Positions 25,508-35,312 of a DNA stretch of 38,538 bases are shown here, one piece after another. The translations under genes were made by a program, and so were the position numbers. The notes beneath the pieces are model-generated. The model did not search any database, was not told where the DNA came from, and saw nothing but the letters and a program-made list of their open reading frames with translations. How positions within the stretch are numbered: the first letter of the stretch is position 1; each line of letters opens with the position of its first letter. Source of the stretch: Alphaproteobacteria bacterium (GTDB lineage: Bacteria > Pseudomonadota > Alphaproteobacteria > Rhizobiales > Xanthobacteraceae); assembly GCA_005883135.1 (NCBI GenBank), contig VAZM01000023.1, positions 1 to 38,538 of the forward strand. Direction: 5' to 3'.

Positions 25508-28500
25508 ATGTCCTCGTCTCTGCTGATGACGCGGCGCTTCGCGCCCCTGTTCTGGACCCAGTTTTTCGCGGCGTTCAGCGACAATTTCCTCAAGAACGCG
25601 CTGGTCTTCCTGATCCTGTTCCATATCGGCGGCGCCGACGCCGAGGCGCTCATCACGCTCGCCGCCGCCGTCTTCATCGCGCCCTACTTTTTTCTCTCCG
25701 CGCTCGGCGGCGAGCTCGCCGACCGCTTCGACAAGGCCGTGGTCGCGCGGCGGCTCAAGTTTGTCGAGATCGGCATCGCCTTCATCGCCGTCGTCGGGTT
25801 TAGCCTGCATTCGGTGCCGCTCCTGTTCTTTGCGCTGTTTCTGTTCGGCGTGATCGCCGCGCTGTTCGGACCGATCAAATACGGGATCCTTCCCGATCAT
25901 CTCGCCCGCTCGGAGCTTCCCGCCGGCAACGCACTGGTGGAGGGCGCGACCTTCATCGCCATCCTGCTCGGCACGATCGTCGGCGGCATTGCCGCCAAGG
26001 ACGGCGGCGATCCCGCGCATTTCGCCTTCCTCATGATCATCTTCTCGTTGCTGTGCTGGGGCGCGAGCCTGTTCATCCCGCGCACAGGAGAAGGCGCGCC
26101 CGATCTCAAGGTGCAGGCGAACGTCCTGCGCTCGACGGTCGGGCTCCTGAATTTTCTGCGCGAGGACCGCCGCCTGTGGTGGGGCGCGATGGTGACGAGC
26201 TGGTTCTGGCTTGTGGGCGCGGTGTCGCTGTCGCTGATGCCGCCACTGGTCAAAAACGTGCTCGGTGGCAACGAAGAGGTGGTGACCACGTGTTTGGCCA
26301 TCTTCTCGATCTCGATCGCCATCGGTTCCGGGCTGGCAGCCTGGTTAGCAGCGGGCCGGATCATTCTCCTGCCCACCGTCATCGGCGCCGTCCTGCTCGG
26401 CTTGGCCGCAATCGACCTCGGCTTCTCCACGCTCGGCGCCGCGCCGGTCCGCAGCCTCGACGGCTATTTCGCGATCTTTACCAGCGCTCGCGGGCTGCAC
26501 CTGGCGCTGGATCTCGCTAGCCTGGCAGCGGCCGGCGGGCTCTTCATCGTGCCGACCTTTGCGGCGGTGCAGGCCTGGGCCGGCGCCGATCGTCGCGCGC
26601 GCGTGGTGGCCGCGGTCAACGTGCTCAATGCCGCGTTCATGGCCAGCAGCACGGTGATCGTGGCCATGCTGCAGACGGTGGGCATGACGTCGTCGCAGCT
26701 GTTCATCTTGCTCGGCGCTGCGAGCCTCGTGGTGGCGGTCGCGGTCGGCCGCACCATGCCCGCGAGCGCGCTGAGCGATGCGCTCTCCATTCTCTACCGC
26801 GCGCTGTTCCGGATGGAGGTCAAGGGTATCGACAATCTCAACACGGCCGCTTCCAACCGAATCATCGCGCTCAACCACGTGAGCTTCCTCGATGCGGGTC
26901 TTGCGCTCTCGCTCCTCAACAACAACCCGGTATTCGCCATCGACGTCGGCATCGCGCAGCTGTGGTGGGTTCGCCCGTTCGTCAAGCTGACCAATGCGAT
27001 GAAGCTCGATCCGTTAAAGCCGATGGCGGTGCGCTCGCTCATCGAGGCGGTGAAGGCGGGCAATCCCCTCATCATCTTTCCCGAGGGGCGCATCACCGTG
27101 ACCGGCAGCCTGATGAAAGTCTATGACGGCGCCGCCTTGGTTGCCGATAAGACCAACGCCGAGATCGTGCCGGTGCGCATCGAAGGCCTGGAGCAGACGC
27201 CGTTCAGCCGGCTCAAGCGCGCTCAGGTACGCAGGCGCTGGTTTCCCAAGGTCACGGTGACGATTCTCGAGCCGGTGCGGCTCACCGTCGACCCCGAGCT
27301 CAAAGGGCGCAAGCGGCGGCTCGCCGCCGGCGCCGCGCTCTACGGCATCATGTCCGATCTTGTGTTCCGCACCACCTCGACCGATCGCACCATGGTGCAG
27401 GCGGTGCTGCAAGCCGCGGACACCCACGGGCGCGGGCGGATCGCGATCGAAGACCCCGTCACCGGGACGCTCTCCTACAAGCGCCTGCTCGTCGGCGCCG
27501 CCATCCTCGGCGCCAAGCTAATGCCGCTGGCCCCGGGGGGCCGCGCGATCGGTGTCATGCTGCCGAACGCGAACGGCGCCGTCGTCGCCATTCTGGGCTT
27601 GATGACGGCTGGCCGCGTGCCGGCGATGATCAACTTCACGGCCGGCGCCGCAAACATCCTTTCCGCCTGCACGGCGGCGCAGATCGACACCATCGTTTCA
27701 TCGCGGACTTTCGTCGAGAAGGCTCGGCTGCGCAACTTGGTTGCCGCGATCGAGAAGGCGGTCAAGATCGTCTATCTCGAGGACATCCGCGCCGGCATCA
27801 CGCTCGGTGACAAGCTCCGCGGCCTGATCAACGCCAACACGCCGCTCATCTCGCGCAAGCCCGACGACTGGGCCGCGATCCTGTTCACGTCGGGCTCGGA
27901 GGGCGTGCCGAAGGGCGTCGTGCTCTCCCACCGCAACATGCTGGCCAACGCCGCGCAGGCCGCAGCACGCATCGATTTCGGCCGGGAGGACAAGGTGTTC
28001 AACGTCCTGCCGGTATTCCATTCATTCGGGCTCACGGTCGGCGTGATGCTGCCGCTGGTGTTCGGCGTGCGCGTTTATCTCTATCCCTCGCCGCTGCACT
28101 ACCGCACCGTCGCGGAGCTGATCTACGCGGTGAACGCCACGATCATGTTCGGCACCGATACCTTCTTGGCCGGCTATGCGCGGGCGGCGCACCCTTACGA
28201 TTTCCGCTCGCTGCGCTACATCCTCGCAGGCGCCGTGCCGGTCAAGGAGACGACGCGGCGCGTCTACATGGAGAAGTTCGGCCTGCGCATTCTCGAAGGT
28301 TACGGCGTCACCGAGACCGCGCCCGCGCTCGCCTTGAACACGCCCATGTTCAACAAGTTCGGCACCGTCGGGCGCATCCTGCCCGGCATGGAGGCGCGGC
28401 TGGAGAAGGTCGAGGGGGTGGAGGAAGGCGGCCGCCTCTACGTGCGCGGACCCAACGTGATGCTTGGCTACCTTAAGGTCGACAATCCCGGCGTGCTCGA

Positions 28501-28927
28501 GCCGCCGGCCGAAGGCTGGCACGATACCGGCGACATCGTTACCATCGATGAGCAGGGCTTCGTCACCATCAAGGGCCGCGCCAGGCGTTTCGCGAAGGTC
28601 GGCGGCGAGATGATCTCGCTCGCCGCGGTCGAGGCGCTGGCGTCGGAGCTGTGGCCGGACGTGCTTTCCGCGGTCGTCGCCGTGCCCGATCCGCGCCGGG
28701 GCGAGCGGCTCATTCTGCTCACCCAGCAAAAGGGCGCGGCACGGGCCGAGTTTCAGAGCTTCGCCAAGGCAAAGCATGCCTCCGATCTGATGATCCCGTC
28801 CGAGGTCTGGGTATTCGACAAGCTGCCCGTGCTCGGCACGGGGAAGGTCGACATGATGGCGCTGGGCAAGCTGGTCGAAGAGCGCCTTGCCGCCAAACCG
28901 GACACCATGGCGCGCGCGAGCGCATGA
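25508..28927 (+). CDS. MFS transporter - PlsC acyltransferase - AMP-dependent acyl-ACP/CoA synthetase fusion (Aas-like)
   Basis: N-terminal 'FWTQFFAAFSDNFLKNALVF' (LplT-like MFS); 'ALNHVSFLDAG' and 'FPEGRITVTGSL' (PlsC); 'ILFTSGSEGVPKGVVLSHRN', 'EGYGVTETAP' (ANL synthetase). Confidence 0.93.
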   Translation: MSSSLLMTRRFAPLFWTQFFAAFSDNFLKNALVFLILFHIGGADAEALITLAAAVFIAPYFFLSALGGELADRFDKAVVARRLKFVEIGIAFIAVVGFSLHSVPLLFFALFLFGVIAALFGPIKYGILPDHLARSELPAGNALVEGATFIAILLGTIVGGIAAKDGGDPAHFAFLMIIFSLLCWGASLFIPRTGEGAPDLKVQANVLRSTVGLLNFLREDRRLWWGAMVTSWFWLVGAVSLSLMPPLVKNVLGGNEEVVTTCLAIFSISIAIGSGLAAWLAAGRIILLPTVIGAVLLGLAAIDLGFSTLGAAPVRSLDGYFAIFTSARGLHLALDLASLAAAGGLFIVPTFAAVQAWAGADRRARVVAAVNVLNAAFMASSTVIVAMLQTVGMTSSQLFILLGAASLVVAVAVGRTMPASALSDALSILYRALFRMEVKGIDNLNTAASNRIIALNHVSFLDAGLALSLLNNNPVFAIDVGIAQLWWVRPFVKLTNAMKLDPLKPMAVRSLIEAVKAGNPLIIFPEGRITVTGSLMKVYDGAALVADKTNAEIVPVRIEGLEQTPFSRLKRAQVRRRWFPKVTVTILEPVRLTVDPELKGRKRRLAAGAALYGIMSDLVFRTTSTDRTMVQAVLQAADTHGRGRIAIEDPVTGTLSYKRLLVGAAILGAKLMPLAPGGRAIGVMLPNANGAVVAILGLMTAGRVPAMINFTAGAANILSACTAAQIDTIVSSRTFVEKARLRNLVAAIEKAVKIVYLEDIRAGITLGDKLRGLINANTPLISRKPDDWAAILFTSGSEGVPKGVVLSHRNMLANAAQAAARIDFGREDKVFNVLPVFHSFGLTVGVMLPLVFGVRVYLYPSPLHYRTVAELIYAVNATIMFGTDTFLAGYARAAHPYDFRSLRYILAGAVPVKETTRRVYMEKFGLRILEGYGVTETAPALALNTPMFNKFGTVGRILPGMEARLEKVEGVEEGGRLYVRGPNVMLGYLKVDNPGVLEPPAEGWHDTGDIVTIDEQGFVTIKGRARRFAKVGGEMISLAAVEALASELWPDVLSAVVAVPDPRRGERLILLTQQKGAARAEFQSFAKAKHASDLMIPSEVWVFDKLPVLGTGKVDMMALGKLVEERLAAKPDTMARASA

Positions 28928-28952
28928 TCGGCACCGTCCCAGTCATTGGCTC

Positions 28953-29176
28953 GTCATGCCCGGCAACGCAGTCAAGCTTGCGCAGACTGCGTAAACTTGT
29001 CTGGCGCTGCCGGGTATCCACGTCTTCCTCGTTGAGGCAACAAAGTCGTGGATGGCATCGGAACCTGGGCTTGCCCGAGTTCCGCGTCATAAAGTGCCGC
29101 AAGTCGGGTAAACCCGACTTGCGGGGACACAAGCGCGTTCACGCGCGTCTTCCGACGCGCTATGCCCGGCCATGAC
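28953..29176. repeat. Family B repeat with a nested double-hairpin element (29060-29122) and family D element (29129-29163)
   Basis: ggaacctgggcttgcccgagttcc...gcaagtcgggtaaacccgacttgc, then aagcgcgttcacgcgcgtcttccgacgcgctat gcccggccatgac. Confidence 0.87.
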
Positions 29177-30356
29177 GGAGTGGCCGCCGCTGCCGCCGCG
29201 GCTCAAGCGGATTGTCGAGGCTGAATATCCGCGCTTCAGTGCCGCCGAGATGGCGCGCCGGCGCGGCGCAATCGAAACGGTGCTCGCCGAAGCGGACTGC
29301 GACCATCTCGTATTCTACGGGGCAAACCGCGCCGGCTCTGCGGTGCAGTGGTTCACCCAATGGCCGGTGACCACGGAGGCAATCGGCGTGCTCACGCCGG
29401 GCGTGCGCGATGCGCTGTTCGTGCAATGGATCAACCACGCGCCGCTGGCGAAGCGGCTCGCCACCGAGGCGGATGTCGCTTGGGGCGGCGAATCATCCAT
29501 CCGCGCCGCCATCGCGGTGCTCGAAACGCGCGGCGCGCGTGAAAATCGCGTCGGCGTGATCGGTCCGATGGGTTTCGTCCAGCATGCGGCGCTCGCTGCG
29601 CGCTTCGGCAAAATCGCCGACCTAAACCGCGCCTATGTTCGGTTACGTCGGGTAAAGTCGCAGGAAGAGATCGATTGGCTGCGCATCGGCGCCTGGCTCA
29701 GCGATCGCGGTATGGCCGGGCTGCGCGACGGGCTCGCCGTCGGCCTGACCGAGCGCGCGCTCGGCGACCTGATCGAGCGCGCCTATACCCGCGAGGGCGG
29801 CAGCAACGTCATCCATTTCATCGGCGCGACGTCCATGCGCGACCCGCAGCTTCCCGTGCCGGCGCAGTTTCCCTCGACGCGGCGCGTAGCCAACGGCGAC
29901 ATCGTTTTCGCGGAGATCAGCGCGGCGTTTTGGGATCATTCCGGCCAGGTGCTGCGCAGCTTCGCCGTCGGCGATGAGCCGCCGCCGCTCTATCGCGCGC
30001 TGCACGCCGCCGCCGACGCGGCCTTCGATGCGGTCGCGGCGGTGCTCAAGCACGGGGCCCCGCCGGCGCAGTTGGTCGAGGCCTCCGCCGTCATCGAGGA
30101 CGCCGGCTTCACCATCATCGACGATCTCCTACACGGCTACGGCGGGGGTTACTTCCCGCCCATCCTCGGCAGCAAGAGCCGCCCCGCCGGGCCAATACCG
30201 GCCGAGCCGTTCGAGGCCGGCATGACTGTCGTGGTGCAGCCCAATGTGGTCACACGCGACGGCAAGGCGGGCGTACAGACCGGGGAACTCTTGCTGATCA
30301 CGGACACCGGCGTGGAACGGCTGCACGCATTCCCGCGCGGCTTCGCGCGGGTGTGA
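29172..30356 (+). CDS. M24-family (aminopeptidase P/creatinase-fold) protein
   Basis: 'RVKSQEEIDWLRIGAWLSDRGMAGLRDGL', 'GDIVFAEISAAFWDHSGQVLRSF', 'LLHGYGGGYFPP', 'GMTVVVQPNVVT'. Confidence 0.82.
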   Translation: MTEWPPLPPRLKRIVEAEYPRFSAAEMARRRGAIETVLAEADCDHLVFYGANRAGSAVQWFTQWPVTTEAIGVLTPGVRDALFVQWINHAPLAKRLATEADVAWGGESSIRAAIAVLETRGARENRVGVIGPMGFVQHAALAARFGKIADLNRAYVRLRRVKSQEEIDWLRIGAWLSDRGMAGLRDGLAVGLTERALGDLIERAYTREGGSNVIHFIGATSMRDPQLPVPAQFPSTRRVANGDIVFAEISAAFWDHSGQVLRSFAVGDEPPPLYRALHAAADAAFDAVAAVLKHGAPPAQLVEASAVIEDAGFTIIDDLLHGYGGGYFPPILGSKSRPAGPIPAEPFEAGMTVVVQPNVVTRDGKAGVQTGELLLITDTGVERLHAFPRGFARV

Positions 30357-30382
30357 GGTTCGCCGCGCATAGATTCAGCGCG

Positions 30383-30488
30383 GTCATTCCGGGGCGCGGG
30401 CGAAAGCCTGCGAACCCGGAATCCATATCCCCGGCCCGTGACTATGGATTCCGGCTCTCGCCGCTACCGCGGCCTCGGCCGGAATGAC
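30383..30488. repeat. Family E repeat (GTCATTCCGGGGCGCG...GCGGCCTCGGCCGGAATGAC)
   Basis: Paired inverted arms: cattccgg...ccggaatcca / tggattccgg...ccggaatg. Confidence 0.72.
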
Positions 30489-30504
30489 GCAGCAATAGGC
30501 CTAA

Positions 30505-31158
30505 TCACTCCGCCGCTTGCGATTTGGCGCTGCGCTTCGCCCAATAGTCGGGCGCTTGTTTCGAGCGCGCCAGCGCGTCCGCGGTTTCGAAGCCCGGCGC
30601 CATCGAGGCATCGGTGCCGGAGAGAATCTGATGGTGCTCGATGCCCAGCGTGCGCAGCCAGCGCTGCTGACCCATGGTCAAGGCGACGAAATAGCCGATC
30701 TCGACCAGCTCGGGCTCGCTGAAGTGCTTGTGCAGGCGCGCCCAGAATTTGTCGTCGACCGGCAGATCCCAGGTGATCGCCTCGGCATAGGCGAGCGCCG
30801 CCTTCTGCCGCTCGTCGTAGCGGCTCGAGCTCTCGAAATTGATGAGATCGCGGTAGTCGTCCTCGACGATGCCCTGCCGCGCCGCCTTGATCGAGCGCTG
30901 ATTGCCGCAGAACTCGCACAGCACCGACCGCGACACGTAGATGCGGCAGAGTTCCTTGATGCCATGGTCGGCGACGCCGTTCTTGAACACGTCGCGCCAG
31001 GAGTTGGCGAACGACCAGAACACGGCGGGCACGTGGGCGCGGATCGCCTGGCTTTCCGGGCGCGGCGTGCCTTCGCGGGCGCAGCGATCGAACTCGGCGC
31101 GCATGGCCTCGTCTTTGACGGCCGCGGGATTGATGTAGCTGATCCAAGGCTTCGACAT
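30505..31158 (-). CDS. Carboxymuconolactone decarboxylase (AhpD-like) family protein
   Basis: 'ELCRIYVSRSVLCEFCGNQRSIKAARQG', 'KAALAYAEAITWD'; start MSKPWISY. Confidence 0.8.
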   Translation of the reverse strand: MSKPWISYINPAAVKDEAMRAEFDRCAREGTPRPESQAIRAHVPAVFWSFANSWRDVFKNGVADHGIKELCRIYVSRSVLCEFCGNQRSIKAARQGIVEDDYRDLINFESSSRYDERQKAALAYAEAITWDLPVDDKFWARLHKHFSEPELVEIGYFVALTMGQQRWLRTLGIEHHQILSGTDASMAPGFETADALARSKQAPDYWAKRSAKSQAAE

Positions 31159-31497
31159 TGATAAGGCCTCCGTTTCCTCCTGCGGCAAATAGATAGGGCG
31201 TTTACCCTCTATTCACCATGGTGCGCGAGCTCCCTCGCATGGTGCCGCATGGCCACAGTGCGATCAACCGCGCTCGCGCGATGTTTACCTGCGGTCCATC
31301 GGATAAATTCGAACGCATCCGCCATGAAGGTCGCAGGCGTCAGCGGCGCCGCACCGGCTGACCGGCGAGAGATTGTTAAGCATCATCCCCTAGCCTCGCC
31401 GGGCCGGTTGGTGTGACGGCCGCCGCGCCGCGTGCTTTCGCCGCGGGGCCACAATCCGCCTCGGCCGCCGGGGAACCACGCCTATGAGAGCGCGAGT

Positions 31498-32082
31498 ATG
31501 AGAGCGCGAGCTCTTCGAGTCATCGTCGCGACGGTCGCATGCCTGTTGTGGCTCAACGGCTGCGAGAGCTCGACCCGACTGGGCGACATGTTCCAGTCGA
31601 ACACCGCCGCCACACCGGGGGCGTCCCAAGACGATCCGGCGATCACCGGCAGCTTGCCGCCAAAGCCGCGCGAGCGAACGTCCGCTGCCGCGGCGCCGCC
31701 ATCGTCCGATCCCAACGACGATGTCAGCCTGGGCAAGAAATATTTCCGCGCCGGCAATTTCGGCCTAGCCGAGCGCCACTTCCGCCGCGCGGTGGAGTTG
31801 CATCCGCGCGACGTCGAATCCTGGATCGGGCTCGCTGCCTCCTACGACCGGCAGCGCCGGTTCGAGCTTGCCGACCGCGCCTACGATCAGGCCACGAAGA
31901 TCGTCGGGCCGACGGCGGAGATCCTCAACAACCGCGGCTACTCCTACATGCTGCGCGGCGACCAGCGCCGCGCCCGCGAGACGCTATTGGAGGCGCAGTC
32001 GCGCGATCCCGGCAACGCCTACATCAAGAACAATCTCGAATTGCTCGAGGCCAACCTGCGCAAGAGTAAGCCGGGCCAATAG
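31498..32082 (+). CDS. TPR-repeat lipoprotein
   Basis: Lipobox LWLNGC; TPR-like 'KKYFRAGNFGLAERHFRRAVELHPRDVESWIGLAASYDRQRRFELADRAYDQA'. Confidence 0.82.
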   Translation: MRARALRVIVATVACLLWLNGCESSTRLGDMFQSNTAATPGASQDDPAITGSLPPKPRERTSAAAAPPSSDPNDDVSLGKKYFRAGNFGLAERHFRRAVELHPRDVESWIGLAASYDRQRRFELADRAYDQATKIVGPTAEILNNRGYSYMLRGDQRRARETLLEAQSRDPGNAYIKNNLELLEANLRKSKPGQ

Positions 32083-32266
32083 ACAAGAAGCTGGCGGGCG
32101 GAGGAGCCGCAGGTGCGGTGAAGCGGCGCGTGCCCTCTCCCCGCTTCGCGGGGCGAGGGAGTTCACCGCGCTCGTGGCGACGGGATCCAGTAACTGGGAA
32201 AGTGCGCCCTCTAGACTCGGCAGAAGCAACATGCAACGTGGCGCGCTCCAGTAGGATCATAGCGCC

Positions 32267-32731
32267 ATGTTCCAGGGATTCCGCAAATTTCTCTCCGAAG
32301 TGTCGGGAGGCGAGAAGCATCCGGCCCATTTTGGGCACAACGACTATCGCCTGGCGGCAGCGGCGCTGCTCGTGCATGCCGCCGCCATCGACGGTGACGT
32401 CTCTGACGTCGAGCGCGACAAGTTGCACACCCTCATCAAACAGCAATTCGATCTCGACGAGGCGACGACCGACGAATTGCTCGTCGAGGCGACGCAGGCC
32501 GAGAACGAATCGATCGATCTCTATCACTTCACCAGCCTGATCAATCGCTCGCTCGAGGACGACGCCCGCCGGCGCGTCGTCGAAATGATGTGGGAGATCA
32601 CCTACGCCGACGGGAAGGTGGACGAGTTCGAGAGCAACTTGATCTGGCGAGCGGCCGACCTGCTCGGCATCTCCTCGCGCGAGCGGATCGAGCTCGGCCA
32701 CCAGGTGGCCCAGCGGCGGGGCATCACGTGA
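32267..32731 (+). CDS. TerB-family (tellurite-resistance-like) protein
   Basis: 'AAAALLVHAAAIDGDVSDVERDKLHTLIKQQF', 'VVEMMWEITYADGKVDEFESNLIWRAADLLGIS'. Confidence 0.88.
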   Translation: MFQGFRKFLSEVSGGEKHPAHFGHNDYRLAAAALLVHAAAIDGDVSDVERDKLHTLIKQQFDLDEATTDELLVEATQAENESIDLYHFTSLINRSLEDDARRRVVEMMWEITYADGKVDEFESNLIWRAADLLGISSRERIELGHQVAQRRGIT

Positions 32732-33516
32732 CGCAGGAGAAGCGGCCGGTCACGCTGATCACCGGCGCATCGGCCGGGATCGGCGCGGCACTGGCGCACG
32801 AATTTGCTGCCCACGGCCACGAACTCGTTCTAGTCGCAAGACGCGAGCAGGCGCTCGATGCGCTGGCGGACGCCATTGCAGGGAAGGGCGTGGCGCGGCC
32901 GACGGTTCTGCCCGCAGATCTCCGGCGCGACGATGCCGCGCAGGCGATCGCCGCCGCCCTCGAGCGCCGCGGCGTCGAGCCGGACGTGGTCGTCAACAAT
33001 GCGGGCTTCGGCCTCTTCGGCACGGCGGATACCCTCGACCGCGCCGAGCAGCTCGCCATGATCGACGTCAACGTGCGCGCGCTCACCGAACTCTCGCTCG
33101 GCTTCGTCGACAGCCTCGAACGCCGGCGCGGCGGCATCCTCAACGTCGCCTCCATCGCGGCATTCATGCCCGGTCCCGGCATGGCGGTCTATTACGCCAG
33201 CAAAGCCTATGTGCTTTCGTTCAGCGAGGCGCTGCATCGCGAGCTCAAGCCGAAAGGCGTGCGGGTGACCGCGCTGTGCCCGGGCCCGGTGCCGACCGAG
33301 TTTCAGGCGCGCGCCGGCATGGGCGACGACGCCCTACCGGGGTTTCTCACGCGCTCCGCCGAGCAAGTTGCGAGCGACGGCTACTGCGGGCTGATGCAGG
33401 GCCGCCGCGTTGTCGTTCCCGGCGCCGCCAATCGCGCGGTGACGATGGCGCTGCGCTTGGCGCCGCGCGGCCTATTGCTCGACCTGATCGCGCGCCAGCA
33501 ACGCGGCCCGCGATAA
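32728..33516 (+). CDS. Short-chain dehydrogenase/reductase
   Basis: TGASAGIG cofactor motif, NNAGFG, and YYASKAY (YxxxK); GTG start overlapping the terB stop. Confidence 0.92.
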   Translation: MTQEKRPVTLITGASAGIGAALAHEFAAHGHELVLVARREQALDALADAIAGKGVARPTVLPADLRRDDAAQAIAAALERRGVEPDVVVNNAGFGLFGTADTLDRAEQLAMIDVNVRALTELSLGFVDSLERRRGGILNVASIAAFMPGPGMAVYYASKAYVLSFSEALHRELKPKGVRVTALCPGPVPTEFQARAGMGDDALPGFLTRSAEQVASDGYCGLMQGRRVVVPGAANRAVTMALRLAPRGLLLDLIARQQRGPR

Positions 33517-33571
33517 GCGATGTTCAGCGCGTCGCTGGCATCTTGAAAATCTGACTCGAGCGGGTATTGAG

Positions 33572-34285
33572 ATGTTCCTGATCGTACTGCACCAGGAAAC
33601 CTCGACGCCCGGACGCATCGGTTATGCATTGCGGCAACGCGGCTATGCGCTCGACGTGCGCCGCCCGCGTTTCGGCGACCCGCTGCCCGAGACCATGGCG
33701 GGCCACGCCGGCGCCATCATCTTCGGCGGCCCCATGAGCGCGAACGACACCGTCGATTTCATCCGTCGCGAGATCGATTGGCTGCGCGTCCCGCTCAAGG
33801 AGCAGAAACCATTCCTCGGCATCTGCCTCGGTGCGCAGATGCTCGCGCACCATCTCGGCAGCCGCGTCTATCGCCATCCCGACGGCCACGCCGAGGTCGG
33901 CTACTACCCGATCCGGCCGACCGAGATCGGCCGCACGGTGTGCGATCCCTGGCCGGAGCAGGTTTACCAGTGGCATCGCGAGGGCTTCGACCTGCCGGTC
34001 GGCGCCGACTTGCTGGCGGAGGGCGATTCCTTCCCGGTGCAGGCGTTTCGTTACGGCGGCGCCGCCTTCGCGCTGCAATTTCATCCCGACGTGACCCACG
34101 CCATGATGTGCCGGTGGACCACGCGCGGGCATGAACGCATGTTATTGCCGAATGCCAAACCGCGCGGCGCGCACTTCGCCGATCGCCCGGTCTATGACCC
34201 CGCCGGCCGCGCCTGGCTCGCAGCCTTCCTCAATCATTGGCTGGGGACGCCGGACGTGGCGGAGCAACAGGTCTCGAGCGCGTGA
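33572..34285 (+). CDS. Class I glutamine amidotransferase-like protein
   Basis: '[16 protein letters not shown]' nucleophile elbow and '[11 protein letters not shown]'. Confidence 0.9.
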   Translation: MFLIVLHQETSTPGRIGYALRQRGYALDVRRPRFGDPLPETMAGHAGAIIFGGPMSANDTVDFIRREIDWLRVPLKEQKPFLGICLGAQMLAHHLGSRVYRHPDGHAEVGYYPIRPTEIGRTVCDPWPEQVYQWHREGFDLPVGADLLAEGDSFPVQAFRYGGAAFALQFHPDVTHAMMCRWTTRGHERMLLPNAKPRGAHFADRPVYDPAGRAWLAAFLNHWLGTPDVAEQQVSSA

Positions 34286-34297
34286 ATCAGTAGGGGG

Positions 34298-34373
34298 TGG
34301 TGGAGCCGAGGGGGGTCGAACCCCTGACCTCCTCATTGCGAACGAGGCGCTCTCCCAACTGAGCTACGGCCCC
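34298..34373 (-). tRNA. tRNA-Ala (anticodon CGC)
   Basis: Reverse complement GGGGCCGTAGCTCAGTTGGGAGAGCGCCTCGTTCGCAATGAGGAGGTCAGGGGTTCGACCCCCCTCGGCTCCACCA folds as a cloverleaf with G3:U70, anticodon loop TTCGCAA and encoded CCA. Confidence 0.95.
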
Positions 34374-34563
34374 GCCAGATGCAACCGCGCGGCGGGCGGT
34401 TGACTGCGAGTGCGGGCCATTTAGGGCTGTCAGTTCAAGGAGTCAAGGATCGCGGCCGCGCCGCGGCGAAGGCTTTGCGTTGACGCCAGCGCGGCAACGC
34501 GCTTATCAAGCGTGCGCGACTCGTCAGCGGCATTCGTGCTCCGCCCATTCGGGGTGTACTCAA

Positions 34564-34854
34564 ATGAATCCCTTTCTCTGGCTCATTCATACGCTGATCT
34601 GGCTCTACATCTATGTTCTGATCGCCGCGGCGGTGATGTCGTGGCTGCTCGCGTTTAACGTCGTCAATGCCCACAATTCCACCGTCCGCGCCATCTGGGA
34701 TTTCCTCTATCGGGTGACGGAACCGGGGCTGCGGCCGATCCGCGCCATTCTTCCCAATCTTGGCGGCATCGACATCTCACCAGTCATTCTCATCATCGGC
34801 CTCATGTTTCTCGATCAGCTTATCGTCTGGCTGTACGTCCAGATATTCGCCTGA
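34564..34854 (+). CDS. YggT-family membrane protein
   Basis: '[15 protein letters not shown]...[34 protein letters not shown]'. Confidence 0.93.
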   Translation: MNPFLWLIHTLIWLYIYVLIAAAVMSWLLAFNVVNAHNSTVRAIWDFLYRVTEPGLRPIRAILPNLGGIDISPVILIIGLMFLDQLIVWLYVQIFA

Positions 34855-35175
34855 GTGCGCGAGCCTCCTTGGCGCGTCGAGGCGGACGGCCTCCTCATCC
34901 TCATCCGGCTCACGCCCCGTGGTGGCCGCGATGCCATCGACGGGATCGCGCAATTGGCCGACGGACGCAGCGTGCTGAGAGTGCGCGTGCGCGCCGCGGC
35001 GAGCGAGGGCGAGGCCAATGCGGCGCTCGTCAGGTTTATTGCGGCGACGCTTCGTGTTGCGCCGCGCGACGTCAGCCTTCTCGCCGGCGCGAGCGCGCGG
35101 CTCAAACGGGTGAGGGTAGGCGGCGCGGCCGCAAGCCTCGCCACCGCGCTGGAGAAAATCTGCGCGATAGGGTAG
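34855..35175 (+). CDS. DUF167/YggU-family protein
   Basis: 'IRLTPRGGRDAIDGI...LRVRVRAAASEGEANAALVRFIAATLRVAPRDVSLLAGASARLKRVRV'; directly follows the yggT-like gene. Confidence 0.9.
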   Translation: MREPPWRVEADGLLILIRLTPRGGRDAIDGIAQLADGRSVLRVRVRAAASEGEANAALVRFIAATLRVAPRDVSLLAGASARLKRVRVGGAAASLATALEKICAIG

Positions 35176-35185
35176 GCCGCTTGCT

Positions 35186-35247
35186 GTCATGTCCGTGACA
35201 ACGGCGCGTTCACCCCCTTCATCCGACGCGCTATGGCCCGCCATGAC
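35186..35247. repeat. Degenerate family B repeat with a degenerate nested family D element
   Basis: gtcatgtccgtgacaacggcgcgttcacccccttcatccgacgcgctatggcccgccatgac. Confidence 0.7.
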
Positions 35248-35312
35248 GACGCGATGAGTCATCGTTCGATCCTGCTAATATAAGCATAGGTGGATCCCGG
35301 GGGCGGCAAGCC

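Noticed and set aside
32267-32731. Functional tellurite-resistance operon around the TerB-family gene
   Set aside because: Only a single TerB-domain protein is present; no terC, terD or terE neighbours are visible.
34131-34403. 90-aa ORF ending [24 protein letters not shown]
   Set aside because: This is the usual translation of an antisense tRNA (tRNA-Ala at 34298-34373), not a protein.
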